In this document: one piece after another, positions 11,638 to 20,020 of the stretch
Numbering within the stretch: position 1 is the stretch's first letter
Layout of the letters: each line of letters opens with the position of its first letter
NCBI GenBank assembly: GCA_010093515.1
Contig: MU001675.1
Location: 65,032 to 129,031 of the forward strand
Reading direction: 5' to 3'
Length of the DNA: 64,000 bases
From: Lineolata rhizophorae
Lineage: Eukaryota; Ascomycota; Dothideomycetes; Lineolatales; Lineolataceae
Program-made: the position numbers and the translations under genes
Notes under the pieces: model-generated
Database searches by the model: none
Seen by the model: the letters and a program-made list of their open reading frames with translations, nothing else
Told to the model about the DNA's origin: nothing

Positions 11638-12094
11638 GGCCTTGCGCCTTCACCGCCTCGCGTTTCGAGATGCTATCTTCGCGGTGCGGAATAAACGGTC
11701 GTGTTTAGTTTGCTGCTGTTTTTTGAGACTGACAGGCGCCGCTTGCCGACGCGCAGCAGGTAGGAGGGGGAGGAGTGGGTGTGCCATCGTGGGCTAAGCA
11801 AGACGTGGGGCCGCCCCTGGTCGTCCGATGGTTGGAGCCGCTGCAAGCTGGAGCCAGGTGCATGCCACGTGCTACGTGCTACGTGCTACGTGCTAAGCAC
11901 TGCGCACTAAGTACTACGATCCCGGCAACGGCGGCACGTGGCTTCCACGTGACTTGCCGAATTCTGCGTCGTCGCGCCCACGTGCTTCTCTTCCAGCGCC
12001 CGTCGAAGTCTCCACCACGATGGGCTGTCTTCGCCCAGGCGCCTCCGGTTCGCTGAATCTGGCGGAGGACCCGACTTGAAACGACCTTCCAAGC
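11638..12094. promoter_or_regulatory. Bidirectional promoter with a CACGTG (E-box) cluster
   Basis: This 457-bp gap separates the divergent start codons of the proline iminopeptidase and the kelch gene. Four perfect CACGTG palindromes lie at 11866-11871, 11935-11940, 11946-11951 and 11979-11984. The first begins a run of four GCTACGT heptamers (about 11865-11896). CACGTG is the core bound by fungal bHLH factors such as Cbf1/CPF1, Pho4/NUC-1 and INO2/4 types; which factor acts here is not known. Confidence 0.6.
11865..11896 (+). repeat. GCTACGT heptamer repeat
   Basis: About four tandem copies overlapping the first CACGTG box in the divergent promoter. Confidence 0.85.
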
Positions 12095-14146
12095 ATGGCA
12101 AAGACGGACAAGAAGAAGAAGGCCGACAAGAAGGCCCGTGTCGCCCAGAAGCAGGAGAAGAAGGCCGCCCAGAAGGAGAAGAAGGCCAAGTCCAAGCCCA
12201 ACAGGCAAGGCCAGGACGCCGATAGCGATGCCGACGATGTCGACCTGGACGCCGTGCTGGCCGAGTACGCGCGCCGGCAGGAGCAGTTCCTCAAGGTCAC
12301 CGAGGCCGTCGCCGAGCCGCCGTCCCCGCGCGGCTCGGCGACGCTGATGGCGAACCCGGACAACGAGCGCGAGCTCTTCCTGTTCGGCGGCGAGTACTAC
12401 AACGGCGCCCTGGCGACCTTCTACAACGACCTCTTCGTGTACAACTCGCACCGGGACGAGTGGCGCCGGGTGACGAGCCCCAACTCGCCGCTGCCGCGCA
12501 GCGGCCACGCCTGGACGCGGGGCGGCAACGCCGGCGGCTGCTACCTCTTCGGCGGCGAATTCTCGTCGCCCAAGCAGGGCACCTTCTACCACTACAACGA
12601 CTTCTGGCGGCTGGAGCCGGCGACGCGCGAGTGGACGCGGCTCGAGGTCAGAGGCAAGAACGCGTCCCCGCCGGCGCGGTCCGGCCACCGCATGACCTTC
12701 TTCAAGCAGTACATCATCCTCTTCGGCGGCTTCCAGGACACGTCGCAGCAGACCAAGTACCTCAACGACCTATGGATCTACGACTGCGTCAACTTCTCCT
12801 GGCACGCGCCCGCGCTCCCGCCCACGTCGCCGCGCCCCGACGCCCGCTCGTCCTTCTCCTTCCTCCCCCACGACAGGGGCGCCGTGCTTTACGGCGGCTA
12901 CTCGCGCGTCAAGGCGGCCAAGCCCGCGGGCGGCGCCAAGCCCCGCAAAGGCGGCGCTGCCGTCTCGCGCGTCGTCCTCAAGCCCGTGGTCCACCAGGAC
13001 GCCTGGTTCCTCCGCATCGCGCCGCCGGAGCCGGACGCGCCGCCCAACGCCCTGCCCAAGGTCGTCTGGGAGCGCCGCAAGCGGCCTGTCAACGCGCCGA
13101 ATCCGCCGCGCGCGGGAGCCACCATGGCCTTTCACAAGGGACGAGGCATCGCGTTTGGCGGCGTGCACGACGTCGAGGAGAGCGAGGAGGGCATCGAGAG
13201 CGAGTTCTTTGACGCCTTGAACGTTTGGAACGTCGAGCGAAACCGGTTCTTCCAGCTGCATTTGAGGCGGCCGAGGGCGCAACCGAAAAAGGCCGGTGCG
13301 GGGCAGGAAAAAGGGAGAAGAGGGAGGGGCAAGGCGGACGAGGAGGAATTGTTGAGAAACCTGAAGGAGTTGGAGATGAAAGGGGCCGTTGGCGGAGATG
13401 TTGGCGATGACGGACCCGAGCCGGCCGAAAACGATGAGGAAGTGGAAGACAAGCCCGACAAGTTGACGCTGTGGGAGATGCCGCATCCGCGGTTTAACGC
13501 GCAGCTGACGGTGCAAGACGACGTCTTGTACATTTTTGGGGGCACGTTCGAAAAGGGTGACCGCGAATACACCTTCGACGAGATGTGGGCCATTGACCTG
13601 GGCAAGTTGGACGGCGCTAAGCAGATCTTCAAGCGCGAGCTGGAAGATTGGGAAGGTAGCGAGAGCGAAGACGAAGAGGACGAGGATGAAGAGGATGAAG
13701 GAGAGTCGTCTGACGAGGGCGAGGACGAATGGTCCGAGGTGGCTAGTACGAGTACAGCGCCAACGTCCATATTACCGACGTCGAGCGAAAGCGGCGTTGG
13801 GCAGGCTGATGATTTCGACACGGTGCAGGAGGAGAGCTCGGCGCTTTCGGACCCGTTCCCTCACCCTCGCCCTTTCGAGTCGTTGCGCGACTTCTACGCG
13901 AGAACGTCCTTGCAGTGGCAGGAAATTGTCGTGGAGCAGCTGTCCAAGAGCTTGGCTAGCGGGAACAAGACCGTCAAGGAGCTGCGGAAGGTCGCGTTTG
14001 AGCGCGCCGAGGACAAGTGGTGGGATTGCCGCGAGGAGATCAGTGCTCTGGAGGATGAGCAGATGGAAGCTGGGATTGGTGAGGTAGTCAGTCTGGCGGA
14101 CAAAGCCGGAGACGCTCCCGCTAGTGGCGCCGGGCGGAGAAGGTAG
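12095..14146 (+). CDS. KEL3: Kelch-repeat protein of the KEL3/KLHDC4 family
   Basis: Intronless frame of 683 residues. Residues 1-45 are a Lys-rich basic head with coiled-coil character. A Kelch beta-propeller follows (about 85-510), with repeats marked by LFLFGGEYYNG, CYLFGGEFSSP, IILFGGFQDTS, AVLYGGYSRV, GIAFGGVHDV and LYIFGGTFEKG. An acidic, Glu/Asp/Ser-rich linker covers about 515-590. The C-terminal 590-670 segment (PFESLRDFYARTSLQWQ onward) matches DUF4110, the domain normally at the end of this family. Kelch propellers mediate protein contacts; no biochemical role can be read from the sequence. Start context is good and nothing in the gene is broken. Confidence 0.9.
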   Translation: MAKTDKKKKADKKARVAQKQEKKAAQKEKKAKSKPNRQGQDADSDADDVDLDAVLAEYARRQEQFLKVTEAVAEPPSPRGSATLMANPDNERELFLFGGEYYNGALATFYNDLFVYNSHRDEWRRVTSPNSPLPRSGHAWTRGGNAGGCYLFGGEFSSPKQGTFYHYNDFWRLEPATREWTRLEVRGKNASPPARSGHRMTFFKQYIILFGGFQDTSQQTKYLNDLWIYDCVNFSWHAPALPPTSPRPDARSSFSFLPHDRGAVLYGGYSRVKAAKPAGGAKPRKGGAAVSRVVLKPVVHQDAWFLRIAPPEPDAPPNALPKVVWERRKRPVNAPNPPRAGATMAFHKGRGIAFGGVHDVEESEEGIESEFFDALNVWNVERNRFFQLHLRRPRAQPKKAGAGQEKGRRGRGKADEEELLRNLKELEMKGAVGGDVGDDGPEPAENDEEVEDKPDKLTLWEMPHPRFNAQLTVQDDVLYIFGGTFEKGDREYTFDEMWAIDLGKLDGAKQIFKRELEDWEGSESEDEEDEDEEDEGESSDEGEDEWSEVASTSTAPTSILPTSSESGVGQADDFDTVQEESSALSDPFPHPRPFESLRDFYARTSLQWQEIVVEQLSKSLASGNKTVKELRKVAFERAEDKWWDCREEISALEDEQMEAGIGEVVSLADKAGDAPASGAGRRR

Positions 14147-16012
14147 GGAGGGGATTACCTTTGGGTGCGTAGGGGATCTTAGATTCAGGTATCATGCAAG
14201 CTGTTATCGCGTGTAAATATCAGCGCCACATGGGGGTAAAGGGTTTCCTAGATCACATTGTTAGATCTAGGACTGTTGCAAAAGCACTGAAAGCTGAAGA
14301 TCTTAGGCAAGGAACTACTACTGACAATATATATATTCTGACATCTGAGGCCTACACTACTGCTAAACGCCACCAATAATGTTGACAGGGCTAATCTAAA
14401 ACTTCCTTGCGTACTGTTTGACCAGGATATGCGTTTTCCTCAATTCTCCAGTGATCGAACTTCAAAATCATTGGTACTTTCTCCACAATCCAAGCGATTA
14501 TATAGGCATTCTAGATCTAGCTTGGCTTGAATCGTAGCAATGAGCGGACAGGGAGCGGCAGGTGGCATAATGGCTCCCGGGGTTGTGGACTACAGCCACG
14601 AGATCCTTTGTAGTTGCAAAGTCCCCGCCACGAAATTTCTTTCGCTAACCACGTGTTGTCCTAGTAAATTCCTCCAGATAGATCTTGCTAACGGAGAGCT
14701 TACGTGCATCATAACAATTGCACTAGTCTGCCCTTGCCTTGATGGCAGCCGTCACAGGGACGGTCTGTGGAGATCATACATGGACAAAGCAACCAAAAGC
14801 AACAACACAGCCATCGAGTAGAATACCATAGGACTAGAGGGTTTTTGGAAGCCTTACCGCTCCATGTACCTCATCGTGCACTCTGGTGTAGCCACATTGG
14901 TTGCTAATAGCCCATGCCTGAGGACAGTTGCAAATCATATTTAGTCTCTATGGAAATATTCGGATACACTGAGATGCATCTCAGGCAGACCTAGTATGTC
15001 AAAAAACCAGACTTGATTATAGACCCTTGACGGATGAGGTCCCTAGAACAAACTAGGAATCTTACCTGTTGCATGTTTCAGAAATATTCAAGCAGTCAGG
15101 TTAATTATGCGACCAAGCGGTGTCAAGACCGCCTTCAAAGTATGACAACTAAAAAAATTTCAAGTGGAATATAACCGAGCTGCTTTTACTAAGAAGGCAA
15201 AGGGATATTTGGAAGCCCGGTCTGCGCATTGTTGACAACAAATCATCAATCCTGTAATTTCACGTTTGTTCATCTTCCATTATCAATATAGTGCACGTAT
15301 TTCTGTTTTCAAACGTTGCTTTATAGATCTTCTAAGATGTTAACTTGGCATTTTAAAGACTAGCTCCATCCCTTTCCGTTCCTATACTCAAAAAATGCAA
15401 ACAACGTATCTAAAAATATCTAAGTATCCTTAACTTGCAACATTATTTATCCTAAAACACAGTACAATATGTTACAAACCCTTGAATCTAAAATCTCTTA
15501 TCCCTACATAGACCCATAGATACTCTTTATCTCAAATAGTGCTTCATGAAATTTGTCAAATCCCAAATGTCCAAACGCCAAGATTTCTGTCGCAGTGATG
15601 GCGGTACTAACGAGGGGTTCGTGCAGGTGAAGTCTCGATAGCACGGTTGTGTAGCTAGTGCAGTTTAGCGTAGATGGTAGCAGAGTCACGGGTGAGGAAG
15701 TTGGTGAAGGTGAGGATGGTCGATGGGGGGCCGCTTAAGAAGGTAGTACCTCTCCAGGTGTGCCAAATTTCTTTTAATCCCGAGCCAAGATACCAAAGTG
15801 CAAAGTAAAGGTCTGGTAGCGAAGTCAAGTGATCAACCACACACCCAACGTAGAAACTCTATAAAAGGACCGATTCCCCTGCAGAAATAACGAAACAAAA
15901 CACAACTCATGCAAGTCATCTCTAGGTTTCCAAAACCCGTACGTCCACAACCTCATCCCGCGACTGCAATGCCTTGTGTACCCAAAACTCACGTATCCAA
16001 AAACCAGACGCG
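14147..16012. other. AT-rich gap between kelch and phosphatase genes
   Basis: Markedly more AT-rich than its neighbours, especially 15240-15560. No intact gene is recognised. Two overlapping minus-strand frames at 15504-15689 and 15655-15840 have protein-like composition but are short and in different frames, so they may be a decayed gene. A TATAAAAG box lies on the plus strand at 15860-15867. Confidence 0.5.
15860..15867 (+). promoter_or_regulatory. TATAAAAG box facing the 3' end of the phosphatase gene
   Basis: Perfect TATA consensus 42 bp before an ATG at 15909 that opens a frame antisense to the phosphatase 3' exon. It may drive an antisense transcript; the sequence alone does not show that it is used. 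Confidence 0.3.
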
Positions 16013-18059
16013 CTACCGCTCCGCGTTCTCGCGCAACTCAGCCTCTAGCTGGCGCCTCATGGCCTCCTCGTCCGGTGCCTCTGGCGACCCAGCCTTAGGC
16101 CCCTCTCCCCTGCCATCGTCGTGGCTTTCACCCGCCTGGTACGCCACAGTAGTCTCAGTGGCAGCAGATGCCTCTGCGCCGCCGCCGTCGCCATCACCGA
16201 CATCACCGACACCGCCGGAACCAGCTTCTCCGGCGTTTCCAGACCGGCCGGCCCTTTTCAGCTTCGCGCTCCACCGCTCCTGCCACTGCTCGCGCAGCGC
16301 GTCGTATAGGAAAGAGAACTGGGGCTCCGCCTGGACCATCATCATGCGCTGCTCGCGCAGGCGCTCGACGAGGTCGGCGACCGGGTCCTCGTCGTCGGGC
16401 ACGCGGTCGAGCGCGCCCTCGGCCAGCTCGGCGAGCAGGTAGTCCAGCGCGATGAAGGTGCCGGAGCGGCCCACGCCGGCGGAGCAGTGCACGACGCGCG
16501 GTGACGGCTCCGGCGCGGCGCGGGCCCGGCTCAGCGCTACGACACGCAGCAGCGCGGCGCGGTCGTTGCCCTCGGGCGCCGAGAAGTCGGGCCACGCCGT
16601 AAAGAGAATGTGCCAGACCGTCTTAGAGTTGCCGGAGGCATCGTCGCGCAGGTCAAGCTCGCGCACCGTGCTGCGCAGCTTGTCGCTCTCCTCGATCGAC
16701 TTGAGCGTCAGTGTGGCGACGAAGCCGTCGCCGAATTCGTCGTGCTCGTTGATCTTGAGAGTCGGGTTATCCATCGAGTGCGGGAAGTACTGGAAGCATT
16801 TTTCCTTGCCACCCTCGTGGGTTTGCGTCAGCATGACGATGACGGCGGGGTCGCCGGTCTCGTGCCAGATCATGCGCCAGATATGGCTATACGATGTATC
16901 TTTCGGGCCCTGCGGAATGGCGCTCGTTAAAGCCATGACCATTTGCTGGCAAGAATAATATTTTGCGGACTACAACGTACCTGCGTGGCTATGAAGTGCT
17001 TCTTGGTACCTGACCGCGTGGTCTGCACTACAATGTTGGACGCATTGATGTAGTCGCTGTGTTCCTCCGGCACCTTGAGCTTTACTCGATTATGCGAATA
17101 CGGGAGTACATTCAGATAGCGATTACGCTCGAGGGGAACATCGCTGGGAACGGTGCCGTTTTTAGCACTAGAGACAGCGGCTAGCCTCTCCCGCTGCTGC
17201 CACTCGAGATCAGCGAACTTCTGCCGTATATCTATTCCTAGATGTTAGCTTCGTTCCCTCTGTCGTCCGAAGGCCGTCGCTGAAACAAAAACCGTGCCAG
17301 TGTACCTGCCTGATTTCGACAGCGCTAGAAATGTGGGAAGGGACGGAGGCTCTTTGGGAGACCCGGGCGGCTCTTCAGGCTTTGCGGGAGATGACGCCGA
17401 CTCTAATTCCGGAGTCGATTGCTCTTCGGATGTTTTCGGTTCGAGCGAGAGGTTCGCCGGGGGGGCCGAGGCCGTGGCGCCGGGCAAACCCCCCTTGGCG
17501 CCGGCGGGCTTGCGCCGGAACGCTCGTATGCGATGCAGGATTGCGGCGGGTCCGGGTTCGCTGGAAGGCGGAGAGGACGGCTCGAGGCCGGCAGAGAAGA
17601 TGGCCGGTGCTCGGGCGGTGGGTGTACTGCTCCAATGGAGCGGGTGCTGGCAGCGAGTCCGGCGATAGGACCGGCAAGATCGAATGTGTCGGGACGAACG
17701 ATGCGGAACGGGGAGTTCTTGGGACGAGGCGGTAAATATATTCGCGGACGGTGAGCGTCCGCCGGCAGCCAGGCAGGCGTGATTCCGTGGCACGAGAGCA
17801 GCTACTCGAAGGGAGAAAACGTGTCCCACCGCGTCGAAGGGGGGCGGTTCGTTGTTGGCGGATAGGCGTGGGGCTAGGAGGGGTCGAGTCGATAAGCACG
17901 GCGGCGACGCAGGGCAATTACAGGGACAGGATAAGTCGAGCGGCGGCGTCTGGTCCGGGGGGAATCAGCAGCGCGGCGGGCGCATGGCGATTTGTTCCGC
18001 GCTGCCGTCGGGCTGCGATCGCGGCCGGCTGCGGCAGACGAGCAATCAGGCGAAGCCAT
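16013..18059 (-). CDS. Classical protein tyrosine phosphatase
   Basis: Removes phosphate from phosphotyrosine; fungal relatives (PTP1, Pyp1) act on MAP kinases. Well supported exons are 16013-16909, 16981-17231 (or to 17237) and 17310-17646. The core shows KFADLEWQQRERL, RYLNVLPYSHNRV, DYINASNIV, FIATQGPKDT, the WPD loop TAWPDFSAPE, the active-site loop HCSAGVGRSGT and the Q-loop MMMVQAEPQF. The C-terminal tail is Gly/Glu-rich. The join at 17310/17231 works in frame only if the donor is GC (TCAG|GCAGGT). The N-terminus is uncertain: the only upstream in-frame solution I found starts with ATG at 18059 (MASPDCSS), uses a donor at 17921 and an acceptor before 17646, giving about 540 residues. 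The gene diverges from the small gene at 18250 across about 190 bp. Confidence 0.82.
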
Positions 18060-18249
18060 GTTGGCGCTTGGTTGGCCGGTTGGCCTGGTTCCATCGCTGG
18101 CTGGTTCCGGGCCCGCCACTGCCGCCGCGCGATCGGGCGCGCCAAGCCGCCAACGGCGCCCGAAGATTTTCCGCCGCCCGCCGCCTTGATCCATCTCCCA
18201 CCTTCCGCCCGACGCCGCCGCCGCCACTCACCACCCGTCGCGCGGCGCC

Positions 18250-18690
18250 ATGGTCTGGCTGCGGCTCCTCGAGGTAAGCAAGACAAGTCTTAGGCCGCAA
18301 GATTGCGTCGCGTTGCTCACATTGCCTCCCGCTGCCTGCAGACTTGGGCCGTCACTCGGGTACGTCAACCGCCGCGAGCTTAGCCAACCAGCCCTTCCCA
18401 GACCCTCGCGCTGACGCCATCACCAGCTGCTATCGAGCCCTGCGTTCCTCAATGTCGTGCGCAAGGCGCACAGGAGATACTGGAGCATCCGGCACGGCGT
18501 GCCGTATGAAGAAGAAGGGGGCATGAACATCGACCGTGAGTCGCAACGACGGCCGTCGACGATCGTGTGCCTGGGTAGTCTTGAAGAGTCCTTGCTCACA
18601 AATTCGCGACTAGGAAATCCTCGGAATTCGTTCTTCAAACACTTCGTCGACGAGATCAAGAAGCAGTCGCGTGGACGGCCTTCAAAATGA
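18250..18690 (+). CDS. Small (75 aa) probable mitochondrial protein, MRX7-like
   Basis: Four small exons, 18250-18273, 18342-18359, 18427-18535 and 18614-18690, join in phase to give 75 residues. The protein starts MVWLRLLETWAVTRLLSSPA, continues with FLNVVRKAHRRYWSIRHG and an acidic YEEEGG, and ends with FFKHFVDEIKKQSRGRPSK. The basic, amphipathic start suggests mitochondrial import. Order and size resemble the fungal MIOREX component 7 (Mrx7) family, which associates with mitochondrial ribosomes; I hold that identity at moderate confidence. All introns have GT-AG ends (GTAAGC, GTACGT and GTGAGT donors). The gene is hard to see because no exon exceeds 109 nt. Confidence 0.68.
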
Positions 18691-19225
18691 TGATGCGTCT
18701 CGTTCGAGGCCATCTTCATTGCCCGCACGATCTGTGTTGCTGTGGTGCGCGCGCATCGCGTGTCCCATCTGGTTCATCGCTGCCTCCTGAGGCCGAGCCG
18801 CCAGCATTGACGGATACGGCGTATGAATAAGCGAGGTACCATGGTACGAACATTGCTAGGCCTTCTGTAGCCTATTGTACTATTCACAGTCGTCTGACAC
18901 TTCGACTGTTGGAAACACTGCTATCACGGTAGGACGGAGCTCTGGAGTTGGCATGAACTCTCATTTCAGCTTGGCTAGGTATCTATTCCTCCGAACGATC
19001 GGACTGTACAGTGTACTTCAAACCCACATACCACTCAGATGTACCGCTATTCTCGTGCTGAGAAAGAGGCAATGCGACTGTCATCTAAAATATGCACAGA
19101 AAGGGAAAAAGGAAATAGACTCGACAGAGACAAGGAGCCTCCCAGCTATTAAATTTATGTTATTTTCACTCCACCTCTTAACGATAATCGCAGCGTCCAA
19201 TTTTCTTTTGATCCCTTAACAAAAT
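18691..19225. other. Intergenic between convergent MRX7-like and AA9 genes
   Basis: The two genes converge here, so this should be 3' UTR sequence. AT-rich in the right half; no gene or repeat seen. Confidence 0.5.
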
Positions 19226-20020
19226 TTACAGCTTGAAGAAGTCCCTCGCGTGCCTCCTGACCTTGGCGAGGGCAGACCATAGGCTCGGGCCCGGGATCTC
19301 GTACGAGTCGAACTGCGTGTACAGGTTGAACAGGATGCCCGGATCCTCGGGAGTATAGAAGCTAGTCGCAACTTCGCCGCCGGTGGGAGACAACGTCGCT
19401 GCCCCGTCACTGGTGACTTCGATGTTGAAGCACTGCGGGTAATTCTGGGCGCCGTTGGGTTGGCCGGCGGCGTGGAGGGCGATGATCTCGTGGCGAATCA
19501 CGTACTTTCCGGCGGCAAGGTCGGCCGGAATCGTAACGTCCCAGGTGAAGTCGTTGGCGATGAGGTCGTCGGTGACCCAAGTGCCGGGGTCGTAGCCACT
19601 CTCGAGCGCGCCCTCGTCCATCTTCTGCCACATCAGAGATGTCTTATCGACCGAAGTACAGTCGTCGCCGCACGGCGCAATGTAGTCGAGGATGGGGCCC
19701 TTGTGGGACTCGGGCCACGTGTTCCACGTGAGGGAGACGACGTCGCCGGGCTGGACCTGGACGTATGTCTGACCCGGCTCCGACTTCTTGTGGCAGACGA
19801 TCTCGGGGCCCGAGTACATGTCCGGCGAGACGAAGCCGTTGTCGAGGTTGTCGGCCGACCAGGCGGGGATCTCGGGCCGCGGGTTCTCGTACTGCATGGC
19901 CGGGTCCCATCCCTGGTACGTCTCGCCGCCCTGGACTGCGATGGTCTGCACGTGGCCGTGGGCGGCGACGGACGCGATGAAGAGTGCCGCCGAGGCGAAG
20001 GACGAAGTCGAAGAACGCAT
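19226..20020 (-). CDS. AA9 lytic polysaccharide monooxygenase (former GH61)
   Basis: Secreted copper enzyme that oxidatively cleaves cellulose or related glucans. Intronless, 264 residues. Signal peptide of 20 residues ends SVAA, leaving His21 as the N-terminal copper-brace His (HGHVQT). The second copper His is His106 in ESHKGPILDYIAPC. The conserved RHEIIALHAAGQ segment carries the second-sphere His, and the axial Tyr194 is in AQNYPQCFN. Cys76 and Cys197 fit the usual core disulfide. There is no CBM1; the protein ends shortly after the catalytic domain. AQNY replaces the common AQFY next to the axial Tyr. Upstream (20021 onward) contains CREA/CRE1-type SYGGRG motifs at 20296, 20507 and 20529, which fits carbon repression but is only an inference. 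Confidence 0.93.
   Translation of the reverse strand: MRSSTSSFASAALFIASVAAHGHVQTIAVQGGETYQGWDPAMQYENPRPEIPAWSADNLDNGFVSPDMYSGPEIVCHKKSEPGQTYVQVQPGDVVSLTWNTWPESHKGPILDYIAPCGDDCTSVDKTSLMWQKMDEGALESGYDPGTWVTDDLIANDFTWDVTIPADLAAGKYVIRHEIIALHAAGQPNGAQNYPQCFNIEVTSDGAATLSPTGGEVATSFYTPEDPGILFNLYTQFDSYEIPGPSLWSALAKVRRHARDFFKL

Noticed and set aside
15909-16442. 177-codon frame antisense to the phosphatase as a protein gene
   Set aside because: Ser/Pro/Arg-rich mirror of the phosphatase exon; kept only as a possible antisense transcript.
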